DNA of 64,000 nucleotides, from the NCBI RefSeq assembly GCF_000006565.2, contig NC_031472.1:1854227-1918226 (forward strand), in the 5' to 3' direction. The translations under genes were made by a program, and so were the position numbers. Position 1 is the first letter of the stretch. Each line of letters starts with the position of its first letter. The DNA is from Toxoplasma gondii ME49 (Eukaryota > Apicomplexa > Conoidasida > Eucoccidiorida > Sarcocystidae). The notes under the pieces were generated by a model. The model was not told where the DNA came from. It made no database searches and worked only from the letters and a program-made list of their open reading frames with translations. Positions 12,578 through 24,304 of the stretch are shown piece by piece.

Positions 12578-15500
12578 ACATACATACATACATACATACA
12601 AGTATATATAACACACATATATACATGTATATATAACATATATATATATATACATGTATACATAACACATATATATGTATATATATAACATATATATATA
12701 TATATATATATACATACATGTATACATAACACATATATATGTATATATATAACATATATATATATATATATATATAGGCACACACGCTCTTGGTTAGTTG
12801 AAGGCATGTTCTTATACTCATGAGCACGCATCTACACATACATGCATCGATTTATATTGTTTTTGTATATTTTTGGGAACTCAAATGCGTCTACCTCGAT
12901 AACGCGCCCGGCAACGAAAGGCGCCGCGAAGACGGTGATGAGCATGCGAATCAACGGTCGATTCTTCACACATTTCCTCCAAAGACTGGCAAGCCGAAGC
13001 AACAAGCTTTCCACCACAGCCAGCGCCGACGGCGGAATAACCGGCGTACAGAGAAACACAAGATCCTCGACCTCAGCAGAGAACGGAGCAGGTGAAGAAG
13101 GAAAAGAAGACGAAGAACCACAGTGAGGGTGAGAAGGGAAAAGGGAACCAGGAAAAGAAGAAGACTGTGCTGTTCCTGGGGACAGTTTCCGGACTGCGTG
13201 TGGGGGTTCCTGTTTCTCTCCTTGTCTTCCACCGTCGCTTCTGCGTCTGCTGTTTCTCTGCATCTCCTGGCTGACTCGCGTTCGCTCGCACTTCGCCCTG
13301 CGTCGCTGCCGAAGAGTTTCCTCGTAGGTCCACTGAAGACGCTCGAGAGCGGCGTAGGCATACAGCCATGCCCAGAAGTTTACTTCTTGTTTTTCTGCAT
13401 GGTCTGTCTCTGCCAAGTCTTCTTCCTCCAGCAGACGCAGAAGAACGCTCGCGCACCGCACCAGCGAAGAAGGCTCAGGAGACGCCGCACCGGAGACAAA
13501 GGACGCGAAAGAAGATGGCGGCGGCGAGGCCGGCGGGGAAGAGGAGGTAAATAAGGAGGAGAACGAGGACCCAAAGGTGAGGCGATTCAAGCCGAAAGAA
13601 CGCGCGTCGGAGGAAAACTGAAAGGCAGCGAAGGATGACGACAGCGTCGGCCTGGTGCTGTCGCCTGATCTCTTCTTTTCTTCTCTCTCCTCGACGGAAG
13701 TGACTTCTTCTCTCTCCCCTTCGTAGGTTGATTCACCGCGTCTTCCCAGCTGGCTTCCTCCCGGTTCCTTGCTCTGTTCCTCCCCGAGTTTCTCCAGCGC
13801 GCCTCCCTCCGTATCCTCGTCCTCTTCCTCCTCTGTGTCCTCTCGTTCTCTCTCGTTCTCCTTCTGCGGTGTGTCTTTTGAATTCTGGCTGCATCCGTCT
13901 GGGCGTCTGTGCGCGGGAGTGAAAGCCGCGCAGACTGCATCCGTTGGCCTTGCCTCCGAAGCTGCGAGGAAGGACGAGGTGGAGACAAGAAACTCGAGAC
14001 GCTTCTGCTCCTGACGGAGAAGCGGCGAGGTCGGCTGTTCGAGGAGGCGCACCGCCAGGGCGAGGAGTGGACTGTATCTGCTGCGGACCTCCAGCGCCTC
14101 CCGCCTGCCTCTGTTTTCGTCTTTCTCTCGAGGCTGCATCGCTCGCAAACCTTCCCAGAGAATGCCCGCTTCCCTCTTCAGAAGCCGCAGAGAGGAGAAG
14201 GGTGAGGGCAAGAGCATCCGGACGAGAGCCTGCTGCAGCTCCTGCAGCTGTTGGCCGAGCGCCGGGAGGGAGAAGAGACAGTGGGGGTGAGCAGCGAGTG
14301 TGGCGGAGCAATCCGCGGAGACAAAAAGATCTTGAGGCACTTCCAAAAACTTCTGGCGAAACCAGCGTGCGGCGCCCACGCGGAAGACAAAGTGGACGCC
14401 GAGTACGGGGTGTCCGTACACCGTCTTGGGGACCCGCAAGTCGCCCAGATGGACTCTGAGGAAGGCGCTCGACCCGTGAGGCGCGCGAAGGAGATCTGCG
14501 CGTTCTCCGGCTTTTGGTGCATGCAAGTCGCGCGTCTCCGTCTCGCGTCTCTCTGTGCGGCGGTCACTCGCGAGGAGAGGATGCATCGGCGAGTCTACGC
14601 TGACGGCGTCCGTCGCGAAACTGCCACAGGGCCAAAACGCCTTAGGAGGCTGCGTCCACGCCAGGAGCTCGACTTCCCTCTTTCTCCCTCGTCTCTTCTC
14701 CCCTCCACCCCCCACCGCGCCGGCTCTCTCACGTTCTCTCTCGTGTGCTCCTTCTTGACCTCCTTGCTGTCGCTCTTCAAGTTCGCCTTCTTCTTCCATT
14801 TTCTCGACGCACGCAGCGAGTTGCTGGAGAAAGAGAACGCGGCGGTCAGCCTCGCCTTCGTGCCTTTCGACGGCGCAGAAAGACGGCGCGTACGCGGCGG
14901 GGATGGATGTGAAGAGATCGCATTTTGTCGCAGGCAGGCCGAGCGCGCGCGCGGTGGCTGGCAGCACGCAGCCTGCAATTCCAGCCACTGCCGCCCGCAC
15001 CAGCGTCCGCGCCTGTTGTCTCACCGACTTCCTCGAGCCGAGCTTCAGCCCCCAGTGAATCCAGCAACGCGTCTGTGTCTCGGAAGAGGACGAGGGAGAA
15101 GACGAGGGAGAAGACGAGGAAGACGTGGTGAGGCTAGGGAACGACCGGTGGCTGGGGGACCGAATCAGAGAGGCGTTCTCTTCCCAGAGAAGGACCGAGA
15201 GACGCAGATGGAAACTCGAGGAGTCTCCACAGTTCGGCGCGCGCGGCGCAAGAAGCGCCGCCTCCGCCTCACCCTTCTCCGCCCGGTCTTCGCCTGTGAG
15301 GGCGAAACGTCTGCAGGCACAGACACGCCGAAAGCGTCCTACGCCACATGCGAAAAACGGCGACAAGAACGAAAAGAAAAGACGAAAGCGGCGAAATCGA
15401 GTTAACGAAGAGTAGATGAACACAGACGATAAGGGAGAGAGACAGGAGAGAAGAGGGAAAAGAGGAGACAAGAGAAACAGACTGTTTCGAAAGGATGACG

Positions 15501-18500
15501 GAGAGACAAGCGAATGACGAGGAGAGACAGGATCGAGAAGGAGAAACATACCAAGCGAATGACGAGGAGAGAACAGGAACGGGTAAAGCGACGGAGAGAC
15601 AAGGACGGAAAGAGTTCAGAATGGGCGCCTCGAAGACGCGGTCGCGGTAACGGATGCGGAGGTGTGGGGTGCTCTCAGACATCTCGAGAGAAGAACAAGA
15701 AGAAGCAATCAAAAGGACAACCCAGAGGAAACATGCAGAAGCTGCAAAAGAGACGATCCCCCAAGACCGAGCGAAGAAACGCCTCCAGCGAAACAAGACA
15801 GAAATGTTCTCCCCCCTCCCCCACAAACTCAGGACCAGGCTTTTTGACAGAGAAGTTGTGCCTTACTTGAACGCCAACAATTGTTCATCTGCGAATGCGA
15901 GCCTAGGGAGACGCGTCTCCCTCACAGGTTCGCTCAGGAGGCTTTGGATGAGGCGATGCACACACTGGCTGTGTCCTGTGTCGCCACACCTTCCCCCTTC
16001 TGTCCCCGTTCTCTCTGTCTGTGGTCTCTCTGTTTCTGTTCTCTCCGTCTGACTATTCTGTACCTCTGTCCTCCCTGGGTGTACCCCGTCTCCCTTTCTT
16101 CTCTCCGTCTCTGTTCTCTCTGTTTGCGTCTCTGCTGTCTCCACTCTATCACCCTTCTTCTCTCGCCCTCGCTGCACTGTCCCCACCGACTGCGCCCGGC
16201 TGTCTCTGTGTAGCGTCGCCCCTTCCCCATCGCGCTGGCGTTTTTTCCTGCTCGAGCTTCTCCGTCCTTGTGCTTCTCTCTGTGCGGTTGTTGCTTGCAC
16301 CGCGTCCACAGACGCCCTGCCTTCTGCGGACCAGCCTGGGGGCGTCGGAGCGCCTCCTCGCTTCTCTTCAGCAGCTTCTTCGGCTCCGTCGCCGGCCTCT
16401 CTGGAAGCGGATATCGATTTCGTTGTGTCAGATGGAGTCCACGAACGAGCCGAGCTGCTAGGCACCCGCTGCCGCAGAGCCCGAGATGCGACAAGAGGAG
16501 CGAACAAGTCTTCCTGGACACCCACAGATGAAACAGACAAATGCCTGTCTTCTTCCTCGATCTCTGCCCTCTTCTCCTCTCTGTATTGCTCTCTGTCTTC
16601 CTTTCTGTCTTTCTGTCTATCTTCCTCTCTGTTTGTGCCAGTCTGTACACCTCGGGTCCTGCCCTGGCGTCTATGCCGGTTTCTCTGTGTGTCTTCGTCT
16701 GTGTAGGTTCTGCGCTTCGTTTGCCGCCGGTGGGGCAGAGTTTGTGTGGCGCCAAAGAAAGCGGATAGACTTCGTCTGTCTCTGTTTCGTCGCCTGTTGC
16801 GTGAGGCTCCCAGGCCACTCTGGAGGGAGGGCGAGGGAAACACCGCGAGGCAAGTCCCCGAGAGAAGAGCCTCTGTCTCCTCGCCAGCGGAGGAAGCCCA
16901 GAAAGATCGGAGACAACTCGCAGGCTCTGTTCCATCCAGCGCGAACCTCTGGCGATGCGCCTGGAGGCGCAGGAGCCTCGACCCTCCCCGCAGATCGCCA
17001 TGACTCAGCCCCCGACCTTCGGGGCACCCACCAGCAGGAAGCTCCCGACAACAACACCCCGGAGAAGAAGAAGACCGGAGAGAAGAAGAAGATCGCAGAG
17101 AAGAAGAGGAAGATCGCAGAGAAGAAGAAGAGCACGGGAGAGAAGAAGAAGAAGAGGACGGGAGAGAAGAAGAAGAGGACGGGAGAGAAGAAGAAGGGAA
17201 GATGGAGTCACGGGGTTCAGGTGCAGAGAGGGAAGAGAGAAGCAGAGGAGGTGGGTCGTCTTTTGCGTCGCTTGTCGCCTCGGCGGCAGCTTTGTCTCGG
17301 CGCATGCGCAGCTCAAACTGGAGGCAGGGCAGAAGCGGAGGCGGCGGGTCTTCTCTCTCAGGGAAAGTGTGGGGTGGGGCAAAACGCTGCTGCCACCTGT
17401 CTCTTTGACGAGAGACAATCCTGGGTCCTCCCTCTCCGTTGGGTTTGTATGAAGGGAAGACAGCGAGGCGAGTTGAGACGAACAGGAAATCGAGCGGTGC
17501 ATCCAGCGAGAGCGAGAGACATGCACACCGATTTCTTCTGCATGCGTCGCAGCGAAAAAACTCATCTAACAGAGGACAATCTTCTTCTTCGGTACCCCGC
17601 CCAGGTCCCCCCGCGAAGAAGAAGCGAGGCACAGCTGTGCTGCAGAGCTGCCGAAGAGTGGGCGCCCTCACGAGTTCTTCTTCCTCTACGTTCGTCTCTT
17701 CTTCGTTGCTTTTCACTTGTTCGTCACTTCTCTCCGTCTCGGCTTCTTCATCTCTTCCTCCCCCTTCTTTCTGGTGTCTCTCCACCGTCACCTTTTGCTC
17801 TCTCTTCCGCCCTCCTCGTGGCGGCTGTGCACCCTGGCCAGCGTCTTCCCTGCTGTCTCTGGAGTCTGCGCAGTTGGTCGCGAGGTCGAAAGACACCGAG
17901 GACGAGCAGCTCGAGACTTGGCCGTCGTCCACATCGTCGCGCATGCATCGCCAGGTGTCGCCTCGCTTTTGCGCGCACCACCCTTCCTGTCCGCCATGCT
18001 CGCCTGCAGGCTGGTCCCCACGGACAGACGCGCGCGATGTAGGCCTCGAGAGAGACGCGAGAGAAGGGATGGAGAAGGAGGCTGCGGAAACGGGAACGAA
18101 GGGCCGCTCATGCGTCGACCCCAGAGAGTCGACAGCAGAGACAGATTTGAGGGGACGGTCGGCTCTTCGCGCCGCGGGGGGGGTCACCCACACAGCAGCG
18201 GCAGAGGCGCCCGTCTCCAGAGACGCGCCACACAGAACCGCTTGGACGGCTAGGAGCTGCGCGTCTGTCTCTGGAAACGGCTGCGAGCCAGCAGCGAGTC
18301 TCCCCGAACTCCATGAAGCCGCCACCACAAGCTCCCAGGCAGGCGGCACCCCCACAGCGAAATCGCGCAGCTCCGCCTCTTGCAGCGTCCATACTCGTGA
18401 GCCCCCAACCGAAGAGGTCCACGAGGACGCTGAGGACGCTGAGGACGAAGAGAACGAAGAAGAGAGGGAGCGACCGCGGACGAGGTCGGGAACGCCGCGT

Positions 18501-21394
18501 GAAGAGGAAGAATGGCGTCCTAACTCAGACGACGTGAGGACAGCTGTTGCGGCCTCTCCAGAGAGAACGGCTCCGTTGTTCTCGCCTCCCCCTCCTCTGC
18601 ATGGGTCCCCGCAAGCCGGCTGCCACTCCACTCCCGCTCGAGCCGCTGTCTCCGCCCCCCTTGCTCTCTGTCTCTCTGTTTCTGTTTCGCAGTGTCTCTC
18701 CTCACCTCTTGAGAGCCTCTCGACAAACCCAGTGTGAGGAGAGCCGACCCGCGAAGAGACAGCCAAACGCGCGGCAGCCGGAGACACGGGCGACAGAGGA
18801 GACGAAGAGACAGGAGACGAAGAGAGAGGGGAAGAAGAGAGAGGGGAGGAAGAGAGAGGCGAGGACGAGAGAGAAGATGAAGGGAGAGGGGAGGAAGAGA
18901 GTGCACGACGGAGAAAGGCAGCAGCCACACGAAGCTGGAGTCGCGCAGCTGCCTGGTGAACATTGAAGAAGAAATTGGAATATGCGCTGGGTTTTACCCA
19001 CCGCCAGGGAGGAGCGAAGAGAACGAACTGGACGCCGAGAGGCAACTCCGAACGCTTGCCTGTTGTCGGTCCCAGAGGCAATTGCACGCAGTACGTCGGT
19101 GTGGCAGAGGCTTCCGCAAGGAGTCCTCTCGAGGAGGAACGCGAAAAAAGAGAAGACTCCGGAGAGGCCCGGGATGATGAGCAAGAAAAAGGCGAGTCCG
19201 CAAACGGCGGGGCGTCCTCAGAGGAAAATCTGCTTCCTCTCTCTCTCGTTTCGGCTGCCGCTCTGTCTTCTTGTTGCCTGCTCTGACAGCGACAGCAGAG
19301 ACGCCGGGAGGCTCTTGCAGATCCATAGCCCCTTTCACTGTCTTCCCTTTCACCTTCCCGGAGAATTCCTGTGTCCTCGTCTCGTGTTCTCTCCCTTGTT
19401 CTCTCTCTTATTCGATCCTTTGTTCTTTCGCTTGTTCTCTCTCTCATTCTCTCCCTTGTTCTCCCTCTTATTCGTCCCCTTGTTCTCTCGCTATCTCTCT
19501 TTCGCCGTCGCTCGGGATCTCGCGACGTTCGCTTGTTCTCCCCGTCGCGGCGCACCCGGCTCTCCGCGCGTCTGTTGTCCGTCCGCTGAAGGCGACAGAG
19601 GCAGCCGAGGCGGCCGCCGGAGTGGCGAGAGGCGTTGGCTGTGTCTGCTCGCAGGTCGGAACAGGAAGAACATAAGCACAGAAAGGGCGTTTGAGCCGCC
19701 TGCGACTCGCGCGAAATCCGCGAGCCCGGCGGCACCAGCGCGTCCGGCGGCAGTTGCCACTCGTCCGGCCTCTCCACGCAGATGCCCCAGTGTATGTACA
19801 GCTCAGGACACGTTGAGTGCAGAGCTGCGCCTTCGACGGCCGCCCTCGGAGAACTGGTCGAGTTCGAACGAAAGCGGTGAGGAGACTCGAGGCTCCGTCC
19901 GCGCCGATCTCCCCACGGGCGCATCTTCGGGCAAGTCGGCTCACAGCAACACGGCGAAGAAGCGGCAGTCGCCAGAGGAGAGCAAGAACAAGAAGAAGAC
20001 GATGACTGCGACGCAGCAACCTGCGCAGAAGAAGAGCAGTGCGTAGGAGAAGAAACTGTGAGAGGCTGAGAACTGGATGAGGAAGGAGTCGTGCCTGAGA
20101 GATCTTCCGGGGGAGGCGAGAAAGGAAGACCCTCGTCTTGTTTTTCTCTCCCCGCGTCTGCGCAGGTACTTTTCGCCTCGACGCCGTCGCCTTCGTTCCC
20201 TGCTTCTCCGTCTTCTGCCTGATGACGCGCGACGCTTCTTGCGGCAGGCGCCTCTGGGCTTCCCATGCGACCTCGGTTTGCCTCAGGAGCGAACGAGAGC
20301 TGTCGGCCGCACTCTGTGCATGTATCCGCGTCACTGGCCGCAGCGACGCTCTTGCGCGCTGCTCTTCTTCCTTTGCCCGGTTTTCCCTCCTCTCTTCTCT
20401 TCAGACGGCCTCGACTCTTCTCGGCGGCTCTCGGAGACTCGCCGCCCTCGAGGGACTGCGCCTCCATCCCATGTCTGAAAAGGTGAACACGACAGGCCCC
20501 GTCACTTTCGTCTTCTCCTTTCGCCTGCCCCCACTCTCGGAAGTCTTCTCTTCTCTCGCCTTTTTCCTTTACTGCCTTCTCTGTCTCCCTGGTCTGTGTC
20601 AGGAACTCGTGGTTTTTGAAGCTACGGCCTCTGGTGCGTTTGCGTCGAAGCGGCGCAGGTCCGTCTTCCCGTCGGTTCGCACCGCAGCAGCCGAGGAGAC
20701 ACCTGCAGAGACACGACCCCACACGAGTGGCCGACAGGTCGGGGCTTGTCCCCCAGACTGCGCCGGCAGGAGGCGACGAGCAGGCGGCGCGGTCGTCAAC
20801 ATGCGTTGCGGTCACCTGGAGGACGAACTGGTGCTCGACTGCAGCCGCGGACTGCCTCCAGGTGTGGGTCGAGGAACTCGACGAAGACGAGAAAGACGAC
20901 GAAGACGAGAAAGACGACGAAGACGAGAAAGACGACGAAGACGAGAAAGAGGAAGTCGAGGCAGGGGGTCTCCGTTCCTCAGAAAGCAGATGAAGGGATC
21001 CGGCCTCGAGACCGCCTCCACTCTCTCCGTGCGGCTCGCGATCTCCGAGCCTTTCACCTGTTTTCTGTCTCTTCTCCGTCTCTGCCGCCGTCTCCCGACT
21101 CCAGGCCGCCTCCTGCTCGCTGTGAGGTCCTCCCACTGCGGTTTTTTTCTCGCCTGCACATGCTCCTGCGCTTTTCTCGGGAAGCAGCCGCGGCAGCGAC
21201 AACAGAGAGACCTGCACCTGCCAGGCGGAGCCGGGGCCGAAACCTTCCACGCCGAAGGGAGGCTCCTGATCTTGCACTCGGTAGAGGACGGACTCGCTCT
21301 CGAAGAAGAGACACCAGGGACAGCAGGAAGAGCACCGGCTGTCTTGGCAGCTCGGAGCAGAGGCGAGCGTCCCGCCTTTAGTACAGGCCGACAT
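349..21394 (-). CDS. Giant glucan, water dikinase (GWD/PWD)-like protein, probably catalytically degenerate
   Basis: Six exons, complement of 349-2061, 2386-6864, 8117-8390, 9004-12002, 12895-15310 and 15867-21394; all phases agree (17,409 nt, 5,802 aa). GWDs phosphorylate starch-like glucans. Exon 1 has a CBM45-like pattern, [17 protein letters not shown] near residue 530 and [11 protein letters not shown] near 795; exon 2 repeats it ([10 protein letters not shown] near 1925, [15 protein letters not shown] near 2145). Exon 3 carries [12 protein letters not shown] and [16 protein letters not shown], matching GWD YWKTLNENGITKE and LLFLDIALDSTV. Exon 5 has [12 protein letters not shown] (GWD MVGAKSRNIAYL). 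Exon 6 has [13 protein letters not shown] and [11 protein letters not shown] where active enzymes have RSDSNGEDLEG. No clear phosphohistidine motif is visible. Start is the first ATG after an in-frame TGA. Long Ser-, Arg- and Glu-rich inserts explain the size. Homology is by order of motifs, so divergent; function as an active kinase is doubtful. Confidence 0.75.
4769..4852 (-). repeat. 21-bp minisatellite, four copies, in exon 5 of the GWD-like gene
   Basis: Four head-to-tail copies of a 21-bp unit (gtctcSacgacYtctgcagct on the plus strand) encode four AAEVVET heptads on the minus strand. Copies differ by only one or two bases, so the array is recent. Unit length is a multiple of three, so copy changes keep the frame. 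Confidence 0.93.
7875..7937. repeat. (TA)n/TATG microsatellite in intron 4 of the GWD-like gene
   Basis: Alternating TA with interspersed TACA/TATG steps, inside the intron 6865-8116 of the minus-strand gene. Confidence 0.9.
10400..10752 (-). repeat. 12-bp coding minisatellite (EREQ repeats)
   Basis: About 29 tandem copies of a 12-bp unit (ttgttctctctc, with variants ttgctcttcctc and ttgttctccctc on the plus strand) inside exon 3 of the GWD-like gene. On the coding strand the unit reads EREQ with EEEQ and EGEQ variants, around residues 3065-3180 of the protein. Several other frames are open only because the unit lacks stops. Confidence 0.95.
12051..12165. repeat. (TA)n tract in intron 2 of the GWD-like gene, acceptor-proximal
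   Basis: Alternating TA interrupted by short TACATACG and TATGCATA spacers, about 50 bases from the exon 3 acceptor at 12003-12005 (minus strand). Confidence 0.9.
12548..12776. repeat. (TA)n tract with internal ~64-bp tandem unit in intron 2 of the GWD-like gene
   Basis: Begins with TA steps and (CATA)n, then holds two near-identical units (tacatgtatacataacac then TA-rich sequence) starting near 12651 and 12715, with a more diverged copy from about 12600. A local tandem duplication within a microsatellite. Confidence 0.85.
17060..17205 (-). repeat. GAGAAGAAG purine tract coding for Ser-rich repeats (exon 1, GWD-like gene)
   Basis: Plus-strand GGAGAGAAGAAGAAG-type repeats; on the coding minus strand they give [11 protein letters not shown] and [14 protein letters not shown] repeats. 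Confidence 0.85.
20878..20950 (-). repeat. 18-bp minisatellite coding for (SSSSSF)n, exon 1 of the GWD-like gene
   Basis: Four copies of gacgaagacgagaaagac on the plus strand. On the coding strand they give SSFSSS repeats near residues 148-172 of the giant protein, close to its N-terminus. Confidence 0.9.
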
Positions 21395-21488
21395 CCTTGC
21401 GCTCTCCTTGGGGGTGCGCGCGTCGCTCGGACATCAGCCAGGTCGAGGCGAGGCAGAGACAGACAGGACGGACAGAGAGGACGGACAG

Positions 21489-21495
21489 AGAGACG
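21489..21495 (+). promoter_or_regulatory. AGAGACG element (WGAGACG class)
   Basis: Matches the WGAGACG promoter word described for Toxoplasma. It lies 95 bases upstream of the ATG of the GWD-like gene; another copy is at 21989-21995. The motif is short and this DNA is purine-rich, so chance matches are likely. Confidence 0.3.
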
Positions 21496-23984
21496 CGAAG
21501 ACACAGAAACGGCGCCTTCCAGTGTGCGTTCAAGCAAGTACCTTCAGAATCTGCTGGAGAAGGAACGAATCGCGCCTCACGGCGTCAACGCTTCAGCCGC
21601 CCGCGCTACGTCTTCGGGTGTACAGACACCCCATGGTGCCGGCGGGCAGAGCAGAGGCGAAGGCCCGATGGCTGAGCAGCAGGCAAAGAGAACAGAGGCT
21701 CAGCGGCGAAAGACGAGAGACCTCTCTCCTCCCGCTTCATGGTGTCTGAAGGGAGAAACGAACCTGCGTCGAAGCGAAGCTTCCCCCCTCACGCTGCAGC
21801 TCCTGGGCCGCTCCCAGGAGGCAGCGAGGCCAGGAGACCGAGGAGACAAGAGAACTCGCGAGAGTGAGGGACAACAAGAGAAAACTGGAGAGGGCGGGAG
21901 AGAACAAGAGAGAAGCCTGGAGAAGCAGAGAGGGAAGCGGAGAGAAGCACAGAGAGCGACTGTGTCCGAGGGAGCCGTCGAGAGAGCTAGAGACGCAGAA
22001 AGAGGCAGAGAGAAGCAGAGAGGAGACGCGACGCTTCCGCCGCCAGACGCACTCAGGGTGGTCGAGCGGAGAGAGAGAGAGAGAAAACGAGAGAGAGAGG
22101 CGAGGGAGAAGAGGACAAGAGAGAGCCGAGACGAGGGAGGAGGGCGCATGCCAAGCCGAGCAGCTAGATGGGACTCGGAGCTCGACGGCGCAGCGCTCTT
22201 TTCTCCGCGGAGAGAGAGGAGAGCGGAGAGTGGAAAACGCGTGGACGACGAAGGAAGCAGCAAGCGGAGGAACAGCGAGCTTTCCTCTTTTTCTGCCTGC
22301 CTCGCTCTCCGCATTTGACCCGTCTCTCCGTCAGCGGTAACTCTCGAGTGTTCCGGAGGCGGCTGAAGGCGCGTTCGCTACTCGAGGAGCTCGATCTCTC
22401 CGCAGAAAAGAATTTGAAACCTGGAGAACCACGAGAGAAAACCGCGGCCCGGCAACAGAAACGAAACGCGAGTGACAGCTGTCTAGCCTTGCATGGCGTC
22501 GGCCGCTTGGGGCGCCGCAATGAGAACGCGAGGGTGTGCAGTTTTGCGCGCGGCGTCCTGCCTACATTGCAGGAAAGTCGTCATCGAAGGCCCGGAAACG
22601 AGGCGACAGAAGCCGTGAAAGAGTCTCGGATTTCCTTGCTCGAGTTCCAGTTCAGTTTCCGACACCCCGTCTGCGCCCTGAAGAAAGAGGAGGAGAGAAC
22701 ACCGTCGAGAAGAGGAAGCAACAGCCAAAAAGCGCGCGGCTCTCGCACACTCGCCAGAAACAGAGGCGCGGCTCGCACGAAGTGGACCGCTCCCGGTGCC
22801 GAGTTTTTGCCGAGAGAAAGATTTGATTTTTTCCGCTTTTAAATCCGCTTAGTTCACGCGACTCGACGCCGTTTGTTGCCGAATCCTCGCGAATCGTCAA
22901 GTCCTGCTGCCAGACCCTTCGGAAAACAACCGAGCTATCGAAATGTATCTTTGCACAAATACGCAGACATAGGCTTGTATTCTCTCTGTATCTGTAGAAA
23001 AAGGTACAACATCGAAGGACGTTTATACGCAGATGTCTGTGTATAGAAATGTGAATGACACGAATCATCACAGGTTCAGAACTGGCCCCCTAAGGTGTGT
23101 GAGATGAGCAGAGCTCTGAAAGCTCGCTTCGATACAAGCCCAGTTCTCCGAGCATGCATACGGATGACTACGCGTTCCGTCTACGACTCCGTTAATATGC
23201 CCGTCCAAATCTATGGATTCTCAAGGAACTTGTTTCTCTTAGGCGTTAAGATTGGTGTCTTTGGGGCATGAACATAGTCCGGTAAAGGCTTTGTCTGAAA
23301 AGAAGCGCTGTCGACTTTCTTCGACGTTCAAGGAGACGCATCAATTCAGAGGTCTCATGGAAAGAGTTGTCTCTGCTGTTTAGACACACACAGGTCTGAT
23401 TCTGGTCCTCAAAGAGAGGAAGAAGCGAAGAACGGGGGAACGGTCGCTAGTCTGCATCCAGCAAAGTTGGAACTCTTGCTTTTTCTATCAAGTAACATAG
23501 AAACGCCTGCTTCATTGCCTACAAAAAGAGGAGTTGCCGCATTTCTGCCGACCACAAGAAAAGGATTTCTCGCTGTTCTCTTTGCTGAGGCGTTTTCACT
23601 TTTTGTTGTTCTCTCTGTTAATGTCGAGACAACCTTGAGAGGTGAAGCGCCTCGCTCTCTCGCCTTGAGCATGGACGAAAAAAAGGTCGAGCGTTCTTGT
23701 TCTGTCTGTCAGAGAAGCCGCTTTGTCGACTGGCTTTCTGGGGAGCAGAAACCGGACGAAACCGTTTCGAGAACGCGCCTCGTGCGGCGTCTGGCCTCTC
23801 TGCCGCCCTCGGAGGAAGCCAATGGGAAAGAGCTAGGTTTTCTGATGCGTAAATATATTCGATTTGCGTCATACCGGCAAAGAAAACAGTATGTGTGTCT
23901 CCCCCTTTTCCTGAAAACAGAACGACTTGGAATCCTCGGCACATCTCATCTCGACAAAAAACGAGTCTCTTTCTTCTCTTGCCT

Positions 23985-24090
23985 CTGTTCTCTCTCTTGC
24001 TCTCCCTCTCTCTCTCCCTCTCTTGTTCTGTGTCTCTCTCTTTCTCTCTCTTTCTCTCTGGCTCTCTCTCTTGCTCTCTCTCTCTCTCCT
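23985..24090. repeat. CTCTCTCTT simple-sequence tract
   Basis: Near-pure pyrimidine run of ctctctctt/ctctctcc units on the plus strand, in the intergenic region about 140 bp from the tRNA gene. Confidence 0.85.
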
Positions 24091-24228
24091 GCTTCCTCTA
24101 CCTTTTTCCGTGGATGCGAAAGTGACGGTTGAAGCGCAATTTGGAAATGCAACTCTCTGTTCCGGAACGAGAGTCGCGAGGAAGAAAGAAGAAGGCATTG
24201 CTTTGTTGAAGGATGAAGGAATTTTTCC

Positions 24229-24232
24229 AAAA
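24229..24232 (-). terminator. Pol III T-run terminator of tRNA-Pro
   Basis: TTTT on the minus strand immediately after the tRNA discriminator base; minimal Pol III termination signal. Confidence 0.7.
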
Positions 24233-24304
24233 GGGCTGTTCCGGGAATTGAACCCGGGACCTCTCGCACCCTAAGCGAGAATCATACCACTAGACTAAAC
24301 AGCC
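24233..24304 (-). tRNA. tRNA-Pro, anticodon AGG
   Basis: The reverse complement folds as a complete cloverleaf. The acceptor stem GGCTGTT pairs with AACAGCC. The anticodon arm TCTCGC-TTAGGGT-GCGAGA shows AGG. The T arm is CCGGG-TTCAATT-CCCGG, and the discriminator base is C, usual for eukaryotic tRNA-Pro. Internal A box (TAGTCTAGTGG) and B box (GGTTCAATTCC) are present. TTTT follows the 3' end directly and should end Pol III transcription. No intron, and CCA is not encoded. Confidence 0.97.

Larger units (their letters stand above)
21395..24232. other. Intergenic region upstream of the GWD-like gene, up to the tRNA
   Basis: 5' flank of the minus-strand GWD-like gene. It is purine-rich on the plus strand from about 21450 to 22310, as expected of a CT-rich 5' leader on the minus strand. 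From about 22850 composition becomes less biased. A CTCTCT-rich stretch lies at 23985-24090. No coding gene is supported. Confidence 0.5.

Noticed and set aside
20138..22318. Plus-strand open frame of 726 codons
   Set aside because: Antisense to exon 1 of the GWD-like gene and to its CT-rich leader; content is low-complexity Arg/Glu and shows no family motif.
23467..24132. Plus-strand frame of 221 codons
   Set aside because: Ends in translated CTCTCT simple sequence (SLSLSFSLALS), has no recognisable domain and no credible splice partner.
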